15,720 bases of DNA, from NCBI GenBank assembly GCA_910588035.1, contig CAJUPY010000036.1, positions 1 to 15,720 of the forward strand, given 5' to 3'. Source of the stretch: an uncultured Muribaculaceae bacterium. GTDB taxonomy: Bacteria > Bacteroidota > Bacteroidia > Bacteroidales > Muribaculaceae. Position numbers and translations under genes: made by a program. The first letter of the stretch is position 1; the number at the start of each line of letters is the position of its first letter. Under the pieces are notes generated by a model. The model saw only the letters and a program-made list of their open reading frames with translations, was not told the origin of the DNA and ran no database searches. This document shows, piece after piece, positions 1 through 6,547 of the stretch.

Positions 1-1134
1 CCTGTAAAGAGAGTTTACAAGCCCGACAATGACCGTCAGCGCGAGATAGCGGCGTTCATAGAGCGAATATACAACTGCAACCGCATTGACAGCGTGAACA
101 TAGAGCGTTGCAATATGCTCTTCGCAGGTTGTGAGGTTATGACCCTGTGGTACGCTGTTGAGAGCAACACCAACATTTACGGCAAGCCGAGCAAACTCAA
201 ATTCCGCTGCCGCAATTTCTCGCCAATGCAAGGCGATGAACTCTATCCGCTCTTTGATGAGTACGGCGACCTCGTTGCCCTGTCTGTCGGTTACAGCCGC
301 AAGAGCGGTCGCAAGTTGGTGCAATACTTCGACACATACACAGCCACGAAGCATATCAAGTGGAGTACCGCTTCGGGCGAATGGGAAGAGGTGGAGAATG
401 ATGACATCACGCTTGGTAAAATCCCTGCGATTTATGGTTACAGACCCACTCCGATATGGGAGGACACGTCAAACAACATCTACGAAATGGAGTGGGCGTT
501 GTCACGCAACGGCAACTATCTCCGCGAAAACTCTAAACCCCTCTTCGTGGTGTTCGCTGATGAAGCAATTAAATACGGCGATGAGAAAAGCCCCGACAAG
601 GAGTTCAAAGCCGTTATGCAATACCCCAAAGGTGGCTCGGCAGGTTACATCACTTGGCAACAGGCGGTGGAAAATCTTAAATTCTTCGTGGAGCAATTAC
701 GCTCACTCTTCTTCACGCAGCTTCAACTCCCCGATTGGTCGTATGAGAAGATGAGCCAGCAAGCCCTGTCAGGCGAGAGCCGTAAGCAGATGTTCATTGA
801 CGCGCAACTCAAAGTGAAAGATGAGAGCGGTCGTTTGATTGAGTATTTCGACCGCGAAATGAACGTAATCAAAGCGTTTGTCAAGATTGCGCTCGGCGAG
901 AGTTATGCCGCCGACATTGATGCTCTGAATGTCGAAATGGTCATCACGCCATTTGCAATAGAGGACGAGAAAGACACAATCGCCAACCTCGTTGCAGCCA
1001 ACGGCGGCGAGCCGATTATGTCGCAGCGCGAGAGTATCGAAGCCTACGGACACAGCGATGATGTTGACAAGACGCTCGCGGAGATAGCCGAGCAGCGCAA
1101 GGTTGATGCATTCCAACCCGAACCCACATTCTGA
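1..1134 (+). CDS. Phage portal protein, SPP1 gp6-like (5' truncated)
   Basis: Portal proteins form the dodecameric ring at one capsid vertex, through which DNA is packaged and ejected and to which the neck attaches. The frame is open from base 1, so the true start lies upstream and about 377 C-terminal residues are visible. The pattern fits the SPP1 gp6-like portal family: a beta-rich wing region (FADEAIKYGDEK segment), then a helical stretch with LRSLFFTQLQLPDWSYE and SGESRKQMFIDAQLKVKDESG, which resembles the stem and crown helices. The next gene starts 11 bases after the stop, and a MuF-type minor head protein follows, the usual portal-MuF pairing. The large terminase is presumably upstream, outside the window. 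The assignment rests on sequence pattern and gene order, because portals have no catalytic motif to check. Confidence 0.85.
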   Translation, partial: PVKRVYKPDNDRQREIAAFIERIYNCNRIDSVNIERCNMLFAGCEVMTLWYAVESNTNIYGKPSKLKFRCRNFSPMQGDELYPLFDEYGDLVALSVGYSRKSGRKLVQYFDTYTATKHIKWSTASGEWEEVENDDITLGKIPAIYGYRPTPIWEDTSNNIYEMEWALSRNGNYLRENSKPLFVVFADEAIKYGDEKSPDKEFKAVMQYPKGGSAGYITWQQAVENLKFFVEQLRSLFFTQLQLPDWSYEKMSQQALSGESRKQMFIDAQLKVKDESGRLIEYFDREMNVIKAFVKIALGESYAADIDALNVEMVITPFAIEDEKDTIANLVAANGGEPIMSQRESIEAYGHSDDVDKTLAEIAEQRKVDAFQPEPTF

Positions 1135-1145
1135 CGCTCTGACCT

Positions 1146-1385
1146 ATGGCGAGACAACCGAAGAAACCCACCCCGAAGAAAGAAGAGAGACCGCAAGGAA
1201 CGTGCCGAGACTGTCAGCACTCATACGATTGGCAGAACCGCTCGTTCCATGACGGTCATCTCATCTTATGCCGCTGCAAGTATGATGCAAAGAGCCAACA
1301 CGGTAAATTCTGTAAATTTCTCTCTGACTATGCTTGTGGCTCATATCTGAAACGAAAGGATACTGATAATGGCAAAACAGAATAA
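1146..1385 (+). CDS. Small Cys-rich, probably zinc-binding phage protein
   Basis: This 79-residue protein has a basic, Pro/Lys-rich first 17 residues, then Cys at 20, 23, 42, 44, 56 and 64, and His at 25, 35, 38 and 52. CxxC, CxC and spaced Cys/His suggest a small zinc-bound fold. I do not recognise a named family. It sits 11 bases after the portal stop, and its last 17 bases overlap the start of the MuF gene, so it is probably co-translated with both. A packaging or capsid-assembly accessory role is possible from position only. The ATG at 1146 is the start that gives compact spacing after the portal gene. Confidence 0.75.
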   Translation: MARQPKKPTPKKEERPQGTCRDCQHSYDWQNRSFHDGHLILCRCKYDAKSQHGKFCKFLSDYACGSYLKRKDTDNGKTE

Positions 1386-3231
1386 ATACGACCGCCGCCA
1401 CCAACAAGACCTGTTCGACATTCAGGCGTTGATTGATGAGATCTACGCCGAAGCCGCAAAGGAAGCTGCTCGCATTGGGGCGGCTTTGCCCGATTTTAAC
1501 CCCGACAGGCTGTTTTCGTTCTCTGATTACCCTGCAACACGCAGAAAGGTTTCTGCACTCTTACAGGGGCTGAAATCGCGTCTTACAGGGGCAATCGTGA
1601 ACGGTGTCCGCTCGGCTTGGACTCTTGCCAACAACAAAAATGATGAACTGTGCCGTCAGGTCTTCGGAGATAACGTGGGGCGACTCTCATCAGCGCAGTA
1701 TCGGCGTTACTTCAACAACAATGAGGACGCTTGCGAGGCTTTCCTGAAACGCCGTGTCTCAGGTCTGAACCTGTCAGACAGGGTGTGGAACTACACAAAT
1801 CAGTTCAAGCGCGAGATTGAGTTAGGGCTTGATTGCGGTCTGAGGTCAGGGCGGTCGGCTGATGAGATGAGCCGCGACCTGCGTCAGTTCCTCAAATACC
1901 CCGACAAACTCTTCAGGCGTGTACGCACAGGTGTTGACTCTGACGGCAACCCGATTTACCGTCTGTCAAAGGCGGCATCAGAGTTCCACCCAGGCCGTGG
2001 GGTCTATCGGTCAAGTTACAAGAACGCTCGGCGGCTCGCCGCAACAGAGACCAACATCGCTTACCGCACGTCTGATTATGAGCGGTGGCAGCAAATGGAC
2101 TTCATTGTCGGGCAACTCATAGAGCCGAGCAAGACAAACCACCCTGTCGCTGACATTTGCGATGACCTCAAAGGGCGTTACCCGAAAGATTTCAAGTTTA
2201 CAGGGTGGCATCCTCACTGTCGCTGCCACGCTCTCTCAATCCTCAAATCAATGGATGAGATAGCCGAAGACAACCGCCGCATTCTTCGGGGCGAAGAGCC
2301 GACCGAGGGAAGCGTGAACACTGTCACAGAGCCGCCGAAAGGTTTTGAAAAATGGATTGCCGATAATGAGGACAGAGTTCTTTACGGGCAATCAGTGCCT
2401 TACTTCATCAGAGACAACCCGACATACGCTATTGGCGGTTTCTCTATCAGTCATCAGCCCGAGGCTTGGGATAAAATAACATCATCAGCCAACAACGCAC
2501 AATCGGCTGTGGGGGCTGTTGTAAAACCCGACTTCGAGCCTTTCAAAATGACACAAGAGAAACTTGATGAATTGAAAGCAAACGGTTCGTTGGCTGATAA
2601 ATACACCCTTGAAATGTGGGAAGAAAGTTCGCTCAATGGCATTAATCCTGACAGACTGAGGGCGGCAATAGAACAGAAAGCCAGTGAAATTGGGATGAGC
2701 GTTGATAGAATCCGATTTGTTCCGAAATCAGGACAGCGATCAAGAATTTCAGCCGAAGGAGATGGCTTTGACCTGACGCGATATTTCACAAGGAACGCTG
2801 ACGGCTCTTTCACTGTCGAACACGATTATTTTGAGGTAAACAAAGCCTTTCAAGGTAAAGGCTTCTCTAAGACTGTGCTGCGGTCTTTCTATCAGGAATA
2901 CAGGGCAATCGGAGTTACAGAAATCAGAGTCCACGCCAACATTGATGTGGGCGGCTATACTTGGGCGAGATATGGCTTTCAGGCAGAGAATTACAACGAT
3001 GCTTTTAACGCTGTCCGCTGGGATGTTCTGTCATCAGAGCAGAAGACCCATGTAACACGTTTGATTGATGATTGGTATTCAACACGCGCCAAAACAGAAA
3101 CATTCCCGATGAAAAAAATAGCCGACCTAACTTATGGGCGAAAGGCTCTGTTAGGTCGGGATTGGTACGGTGTTCTCAATCTGAAAGATGAGACACAACG
3201 CCAAATATTTGAGAGTTATTTAGGAATTTAA
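1369..3231 (+). CDS. MuF-type minor head protein with C-terminal GNAT-like domain
   Basis: This 620-residue protein has two parts. Residues about 1-300 match the phage Mu F / SPP1 gp7 head morphogenesis family: a helical N-terminus, the ATETN stretch at 225-229, and the Cys/His end HPVADIC...WHPHCRCH, with H281, H283, C284, C286 and H287. MuF proteins bind the portal and are packaged in small numbers. Plain MuF proteins are much shorter. The extra 300 residues include a pattern like an acetyltransferase core: a beta strand, then FQGKGFS (Q495-x-x-G498), resembling the acyl-CoA-binding Q/RxxGxG/A loop, then strand EIRVHAN and GGYTWARYGF at 528-537. Known MuF fusions in temperate phages carry toxin or enzyme tails, so this may be an injected effector (inference). 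The start ATG lies in the context GATAATGGCA and overlaps the upstream gene by 17 bases. The stop overlaps a convergent gene by 12 bases. Confidence 0.85.
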   Translation: MAKQNKYDRRHQQDLFDIQALIDEIYAEAAKEAARIGAALPDFNPDRLFSFSDYPATRRKVSALLQGLKSRLTGAIVNGVRSAWTLANNKNDELCRQVFGDNVGRLSSAQYRRYFNNNEDACEAFLKRRVSGLNLSDRVWNYTNQFKREIELGLDCGLRSGRSADEMSRDLRQFLKYPDKLFRRVRTGVDSDGNPIYRLSKAASEFHPGRGVYRSSYKNARRLAATETNIAYRTSDYERWQQMDFIVGQLIEPSKTNHPVADICDDLKGRYPKDFKFTGWHPHCRCHALSILKSMDEIAEDNRRILRGEEPTEGSVNTVTEPPKGFEKWIADNEDRVLYGQSVPYFIRDNPTYAIGGFSISHQPEAWDKITSSANNAQSAVGAVVKPDFEPFKMTQEKLDELKANGSLADKYTLEMWEESSLNGINPDRLRAAIEQKASEIGMSVDRIRFVPKSGQRSRISAEGDGFDLTRYFTRNADGSFTVEHDYFEVNKAFQGKGFSKTVLRSFYQEYRAIGVTEIRVHANIDVGGYTWARYGFQAENYNDAFNAVRWDVLSSEQKTHVTRLIDDWYSTRAKTETFPMKKIADLTYGRKALLGRDWYGVLNLKDETQRQIFESYLGI

Positions 3232-3423
3232 TACCCTGTCAACATTCTCGTTGTAAAACGTCTCTGATATGCCGTGTTCTCTGAGCGCGGCATTTTTATC
3301 TTTGCCATTATTGACATCAGCCCACACAGCCATTACCATTAAATCGCTGTACGGTATTTCTGACCCTATCAGCTCGGCGTGGTCTTTTGCTGACAGTTCG
3401 GGGGATAGTTTTTTATTGCTCAT
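3220..3423 (-). CDS. Hypothetical phage protein, 67 residues
   Basis: This is a small hydrophilic protein, largely helical by composition, ending DVNNGKDKNAALREHGISE followed by a short tail. I do not recognise a family. Its last 12 bases overlap the end of the MuF gene tail-to-tail. A candidate forward-strand terminator hairpin (3269-3297) lies inside it. The bases just before its ATG closely resemble the leader of the neck gene at 10679. It is the last gene of the leftward block. The gene is supported by composition, the absence of any other candidate here, and the A-rich leader, but not by homology. Confidence 0.6.
   Translation of the reverse strand: MSNKKLSPELSAKDHAELIGSEIPYSDLMVMAVWADVNNGKDKNAALREHGISETFYNENVDRVLNS
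3269..3297 (+). terminator. Candidate intrinsic terminator after the portal-MuF genes
   Basis: On the + strand ATGCCGTG (3269-3276) pairs with CGCGGCAT (3286-3293), including one T-G pair, across a 9-base loop. The run TTTTT (3293-3297) follows immediately. It lies 38 bases after the MuF stop, where a terminator would keep forward transcription out of the leftward gene block. It also lies within the antisense coding sequence 3220-3423, so the match could be partly a by-product of codons there. Confidence 0.5.
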
Positions 3424-3458
3424 AGTTATTTTGTTGGAATTTCGCGTATTACGGTTGT
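3424..3458 (-). repeat. Leader copy B of a sequence shared with 10634-10671
   Basis: Read on the - strand this stretch has ACAACCGTAATACGCG then AAATTC, a short A-rich run and TAACT, ending immediately before the ATG of the 67-residue gene. The segment before the neck gene at 10679 has the same order of words with small insertions and deletions. No Bacteroidetes -7 box is visible in either copy. Confidence 0.5.
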
Positions 3459-3481
3459 TCTGACCGAAGACGCAGAAGTTA

Positions 3482-3748
3482 TCACTTGCTTTCTGAACGG
3501 CTCTTAGAACCGCGCATTTGAGCCGCTGAGTTTAGCGGCTCTCTTGTTATCTGACAGAGCCGCCCCACATAAGGTTTACCCTGCGCTATCTGTAAGTTCC
3601 ATAACCGCCTGACCCCACACCCGACCTGTTCGGGGGTAAAGTCCTCAAAGATTGCAGACAGAGACGAGTAAAAGAACTCCGTTCTGTCATCATCTTTCAG
3701 GGGCGGTTCTGTGAACCTGACTTTGTAAATGCTTCCTGTAATTGCCAT
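3482..3748 (-). CDS. Hypothetical phage protein, 88 residues
   Basis: The protein begins MAITGSIYKVRF and continues with a helical region, FFYSSLSAIFEDFTPEQV, and a basic Ser/Arg/Lys-rich end. I do not recognise a family. The ATG at 3748 is chosen because AAAAATTATGGCA there is identical to the start context of several genes in this window. The in-frame ATG at 3826 would add 26 residues, would be almost leaderless relative to the promoter at 3837-3844, and would place operator-like repeats inside the coding region. A perfect 8-base inverted repeat (3520-3541) lies within the coding end. It is the first gene downstream of that promoter. Confidence 0.65.
   Translation of the reverse strand: MAITGSIYKVRFTEPPLKDDDRTEFFYSSLSAIFEDFTPEQVGCGVRRLWNLQIAQGKPYVGRLCQITREPLNSAAQMRGSKSRSESK
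3520..3541. repeat. Perfect 8-bp inverted repeat inside a coding end
   Basis: GAGCCGCT (3520-3527) and AGCGGCTC (3534-3541) flank a 6-base loop. No T-run follows on either strand, so it is not an intrinsic terminator. It lies in the last third of the 88-residue gene and may form an RNA hairpin there. Confidence 0.5.
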
Positions 3749-3791
3749 AATTTTTATCTGCTTTTCGGATCGCCACCGTTCTTTTTGGGGT

Positions 3792-3828
3792 TCGCCTGTC
3801 ACATTTTTGAAAATCGCCTGTGACATTT
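3792..3828. promoter_or_regulatory. Tandem operator-like direct repeats
   Basis: TCGCCTGTCACATTT (3792-3806) and TCGCCTGTGACATTT (3814-3828) match at 14 of 15 positions. They are offset by 22 bases, about two helical turns, so both would face the same side of the DNA. TCGCCT of the second copy also pairs with AGGCGA just downstream (3829-3835 region). They lie at the expected transcription start of the leftward promoter, a typical place for repressor binding. The binding protein is unknown. Confidence 0.5.
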
Positions 3829-3836
3829 AGGCGAAG

Positions 3837-3844
3837 CAAAGATA
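3837..3844 (-). promoter_or_regulatory. Bacteroidetes-type -7 promoter box (leftward)
   Basis: On the - strand the bases read TATCTTTG, a full match to the Bacteroidetes -7 consensus TAnnTTTG. No clear TTTG -33 element is seen at the usual 19-21-base spacing. Transcription would start near 3831 and read the genes at 3748 and 3423. Confidence 0.55.
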
Positions 3845-3887
3845 GCAATTCAACCAAAAATGAGAGGGCGTTTTTGCCAAAAAACAC

Positions 3888-3955
3888 TATATATAATTCT
3901 ATTTTTTCTTCTTTATTCTTTTTTACTCTTTTCTTTTCTTTTCTTTTCTTTTATA
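3888..3955. repeat. AT-rich polypyrimidine tract with (CTTTT)5
   Basis: The + strand is nearly pure pyrimidine from about 3898 to 3952, and bases 3928-3952 are five exact tandem copies of CTTTT. The adjoining part is TATATA-like. It is non-coding and lies between the YopX-like gene and the promoter at 3837. Such tracts unwind easily, and short tandem units can gain or lose copies. Confidence 0.75.
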
Positions 3956-3960
3956 GGTTC

Positions 3961-4042
3961 AATTTGCTTCAAGCAAAATCAAGCAAATTAAGCAACACTT
4001 CATTTGCTTAATAACAGATGAAGCGTTGCTTGCGTTTTGCTT
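3961..4042. repeat. Cluster of TTTGCTT / AAGCAAA repeats and hairpins
   Basis: Seven close copies of TTTGCTT or its complement occur in about 80 bases (near 3963, 3971, 3981, 3990, 4003, 4026 and 4035). Some are paired: AATTTGCTT (3961-3969) with AAGCAAATT (3981-3989), and AAGCAACACTTCAT (3990-4003) with ATGAAGCGTTGCTT (4018-4031), 13 of 14 pairing. No gene is present. The cluster could be an operator array, an origin with iterons, or a complex terminator after the YopX-like gene. No long T-run follows the hairpins. Confidence 0.6.
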
Positions 4043-4414
4043 TCATCGCTTTATCAGGTCATAGACAGAGCCGACCACTTGAACGCGATATTTGCTGATG
4101 ACCTGTCGGGTTAGCGGCTGACAGTGGGTCGGGTTCTGCCATACCCTGAAAGCCCCGTTGTCAAACCTGACGGTGTTTTGGTAGATCTGACGGTTGGCGC
4201 ACACGCTGATGACATCGCCCTCGAATATCGGCTTGCCGTTGACATCATCAAGCCCCGAATACAGACCAATGCTTACAGGGTCAACAAGACTCTGCTCTAA
4301 GCCCCAATCTTTAATGTCGGTAACGATTGAACAGTAAGAGCCGTCCTTGATGAGAGACCCCTGCACCCACTTTTTCTCGTAAATGTCGAAGCCGCGAAAG
4401 ATAATTTGTTTCAT
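4043..4414 (-). CDS. YopX-family phage protein
   Basis: This is a 123-residue protein when started at the ATG at 4414. It matches the YopX family (named from Bacillus phage SPbeta, function unknown): an N-terminal FRGFDIYEKKWVQGSLI, then VDPVSIGLYSGLDD, NGKPIFEGDVI, and a C-terminal beta-rich stretch with VVGSVYDL. The start is set by an ATGA overlap with the stop of the upstream gene, which implies coupled translation. A longer frame to 4450 would add 12 residues without a better start. It is third in a tight run with the genes at 4821 and 5306. Family proteins are frequent in phages and conjugative elements of Firmicutes and Bacteroidetes. Confidence 0.85.
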   Translation of the reverse strand: MKQIIFRGFDIYEKKWVQGSLIKDGSYCSIVTDIKDWGLEQSLVDPVSIGLYSGLDDVNGKPIFEGDVISVCANRQIYQNTVRFDNGAFRVWQNPTHCQPLTRQVISKYRVQVVGSVYDLIKR

Positions 4415-4821
4415 TGCTGTTTGATTGTTATTTCTCTGACCCTGACCCACACAAGCGAAACGGTCTTGATGCCGTCACGCTCATACTGTTGGCGAGAGTT
4501 CTCTGTGTAGTTGAAATCATCAGGCGAGATACCTGCTGACGCGAGAGCGGGATTTTCAAGCCACTCTTCTTTTTGCTTCGGGTCGCGGACATCATACTCA
4601 ACGCTCATACTGTAGCCTGTCAGATGACCACGGTGGCGGCTCTCCGACTCTGAATAGTCAAGAGGGAAGCTCCAACCTGCCGAAGCCCACTGTCTCGCTT
4701 CGTCTCTGATGAAGCCTATTTGCTCTTCAACCTGTTCAGGTGTTTCACAGAATATGCCGATACACTCTGTGCGTCCGTCCACAAGGTCTAAGCCCTGACC
4801 GAACAGAATATAGCCTTTCAT
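4411..4821 (-). CDS. Hypothetical phage protein, 136 residues
   Basis: This is an acidic, Trp-rich soluble protein beginning MKGYILFGQGLDLVDGRTE, with a region RDEARQWASAGWSFP and an end rich in Val and Arg (SLVWVRVREITIKQQ). I see no membrane segment, catalytic motif or known family. It has ATGA overlaps with both neighbours: its start overlaps the stop of the upstream gene, and its stop overlaps the start of the YopX-like gene. The three genes therefore form one translationally coupled unit, and the protein probably works in the same process as they do. Confidence 0.75.
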   Translation of the reverse strand: MKGYILFGQGLDLVDGRTECIGIFCETPEQVEEQIGFIRDEARQWASAGWSFPLDYSESESRHRGHLTGYSMSVEYDVRDPKQKEEWLENPALASAGISPDDFNYTENSRQQYERDGIKTVSLVWVRVREITIKQQ

Positions 4822-5306
4822 TCCGCACCTCCTTTCATCAGGCTTTCAAGGGAGTAGAACGCACTGAAACGCTTGATTTTGGCGGCTGTCTCAGAGCCGA
4901 ACAAACCGATGATGAGACGGATTGCGTTCAAATCGCCGTCATAGGCTATGCAACTTTCGTAGTTGTTGAACTCATAGCAGTAGATCTCCTGTGGGTCGCA
5001 CCGCTCTCTAATCTGACGGTCGATGTCCTCGGAATACGCGAGGTAACGCTTTATGCCGTCTTTCGTTCCGAAGACCCCGGCTCCCAAGGTGGCGTATTTT
5101 TCGCCCTCTTGAAGCGGTCTGATAGTCTTGCTGTTCTGAGCAAACTGTTCATCAGAGAACGCACAGAACATATCGAATTTATGGAGGTTACAGTTGTTAC
5201 GCTCATCATTGAGCCGTTTGTATTCTGACAGGGTGGCGGCGTTATGCCATTCAAGCATTCCGTCATTATCCCAATTTTGCTCGAAAGTGAATTTTTTGTT
5301 TTTCAT
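4818..5306 (-). CDS. Hypothetical phage protein, 162 residues
   Basis: This is a soluble mixed alpha/beta protein. Its N-terminus is MKNKKFTFEQNWDNDG. A middle HKFDMFCAFSDEQFAQN is followed by a Gly-rich GAGVFGTKDGIKRYL and an aromatic CYEFNNYESC segment. I cannot name its family with confidence. Its stop overlaps the next start (ATGA), placing it first in a three-gene coupled run. Between it and the upstream DUF932-like gene lies a 67-base gap with a strong hairpin, so its expression may be separated from that gene. The leader ends AAGCAAAATG, similar to the repeat word clustered at 3961-4042. Confidence 0.75.
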   Translation of the reverse strand: MKNKKFTFEQNWDNDGMLEWHNAATLSEYKRLNDERNNCNLHKFDMFCAFSDEQFAQNSKTIRPLQEGEKYATLGAGVFGTKDGIKRYLAYSEDIDRQIRERCDPQEIYCYEFNNYESCIAYDGDLNAIRLIIGLFGSETAAKIKRFSAFYSLESLMKGGAE

Positions 5307-5328
5307 TTTGCTTGCTGATGATGAGTGA

Positions 5329-5361
5329 CCGCCACAGACGCTGAAAGATTGCCTGTGGCGG
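5329..5361 (-). promoter_or_regulatory. Strong intergenic hairpin, no T-run
   Basis: CCGCCACAG (5329-5337) and CTGTGGCGG (5353-5361) form a perfect 9-bp stem with a 15-base loop. It lies between the DUF932-like stop and the next start, 23 bases before that ATG on the - strand. Lack of a T-run argues against an intrinsic terminator. A role in mRNA processing, stability or translation is more likely. Confidence 0.5.
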
Positions 5362-5373
5362 CTCTCTGATGAT

Positions 5374-6516
5374 TTATTCGGTTACTTTTACGCGAGAAAG
5401 AAGAGAACCCGACAGCTCGTGTAATTCGCGGCTTCTTTCGGGAGACAGCTCGCGAGCGTGTGCCGTGATTGCTTGGGTCAGTTTCCACAGAGTTGCACCG
5501 CCTGTCACGCCGTCATCGGGGTCGTTTCTCATCAGGATTTTTTCAACCTCCTTGCTCTCAGATTTGAGAAGACCGCCGCCCGAGGTCAGGCGTTTCAGTT
5601 CGCGGTCGAAGTCCACGTCAATCTCTGACGCGCCTTGTATCTCAAGGGCTTTCTTCATCAGATTGTCCTTGCTGAACAGGCCTGACGTAAGGTCGCGGAC
5701 AGCTGACACGGTGGTGCGCGTATCGAGTTCGTATGTTTCCTGTGACAGTTGGAGGTTGTCGGGCAGTTTGCTTCCGAGGTGTACCTGCTTCATCACGCTC
5801 TCGCGCACCATTCCGTTGAGACAAGCACCGTTCAGCAAGAACGCCCTCATATCAACCGCGCCGTTGCCGTAGTCAGACGTTGAGAACCGCGCACCTGCAA
5901 AGATGATGACCGTGCCGTTCTTCGCTGTCGGTATGCTGATAGGCTGCGGCAGAATTGTTTCAGCCCATACTTTCGTGTCGTTCATATACGCATCACTGAT
6001 GACTGCTCCCTGCTGTGCGGCTTCCTGAACAAAGGCGGTCAGGATTTCCACGCTGTCCAGGCGGCGGTAGCTGTCAGAGAGTATGCCGCGCACCTCAGAG
6101 CCGACCGTGCGCACCAACACGCGGCTGCGCTGCGTCCAATCGCTGTGCTGATTGAGAAGATAGGCGGCGAGCATTATAGCCCACGGTTCGCCACAGGCGA
6201 GCGAGCGGAGGTAGCGTTGGGGTATTCCCATACGGTCGGCAATCTGACCGACAGCGTTGTCGTGCATTGTGAACTGGCCGTCAGGCATATTCATTGTCAG
6301 ATGACCCTCGCCGCCGAAAGTTATCACAGGGCTGTGCTGCTTGGCTCTGAGGTTTACCCCGATTGGGGCGATGTAGTCTTGGGCGATTTTGCCCTCGTTG
6401 ATGAGACGCTCCATTGTTGCTTGAACGCCGACGGCCTTGCCGTCAATCATGCGCTGAACCTTGTTCATCACGACTTCGTTGAGACCCTGCTGCAGGGTGA
6501 TTTCTGATGTTGCCAT
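5374..6516 (-). CDS. DUF932-like phage/plasmid protein
   Basis: This 380-residue protein resembles the DUF932 (TIGR03299 phage/plasmid-like) family, whose function is not established. Visible family-type segments are the N-terminal QLADRM-like FTMHDNAVGQIADRMGIP followed by YLRSL, then VLVRTVGSEVRGILSDSYRRLD, and a later beta-rich stretch with IIFAGARFSTSDYGNGAVD and LNGACLNGM. The C-terminal third is helical (dimer or coiled coil possible). The start is well supported by AAAAATTATGGCA, as in other genes here. It is the largest gene of the leftward block. Family members are common in phages, plasmids and conjugative elements, sometimes near replication or recombination genes, but none of those is visible here. 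Confidence 0.8.
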   Translation of the reverse strand: MATSEITLQQGLNEVVMNKVQRMIDGKAVGVQATMERLINEGKIAQDYIAPIGVNLRAKQHSPVITFGGEGHLTMNMPDGQFTMHDNAVGQIADRMGIPQRYLRSLACGEPWAIMLAAYLLNQHSDWTQRSRVLVRTVGSEVRGILSDSYRRLDSVEILTAFVQEAAQQGAVISDAYMNDTKVWAETILPQPISIPTAKNGTVIIFAGARFSTSDYGNGAVDMRAFLLNGACLNGMVRESVMKQVHLGSKLPDNLQLSQETYELDTRTTVSAVRDLTSGLFSKDNLMKKALEIQGASEIDVDFDRELKRLTSGGGLLKSESKEVEKILMRNDPDDGVTGGATLWKLTQAITAHARELSPERSRELHELSGSLLSRVKVTE

Positions 6517-6547
6517 AATTTTTGATTTTATGATGATTTTGTTTGAG

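Noticed and set aside
3749..3826. Longer N-terminus of the 88-residue gene from ATG 3826
   Set aside because: The internal ATG at 3748 has the window's typical AAAAATTATGGCA context. The longer form would leave almost no leader after the promoter and would put operator-like repeats inside coding sequence.
4415..4450. Longer start of the YopX-like gene at 4450
   Set aside because: The ATG at 4414 forms an ATGA overlap with the upstream stop and begins the family-like FRGFDI region. The extra 12 residues look non-homologous.
4740..5228. 162-codon open frame on the + strand
   Set aside because: It lies wholly antisense to two well-coupled reverse genes and has no sensible protein composition or start context.
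5329..5361. Intrinsic terminator after the DUF932-like gene
   Set aside because: The stem is strong, but no T-run follows on the - strand.
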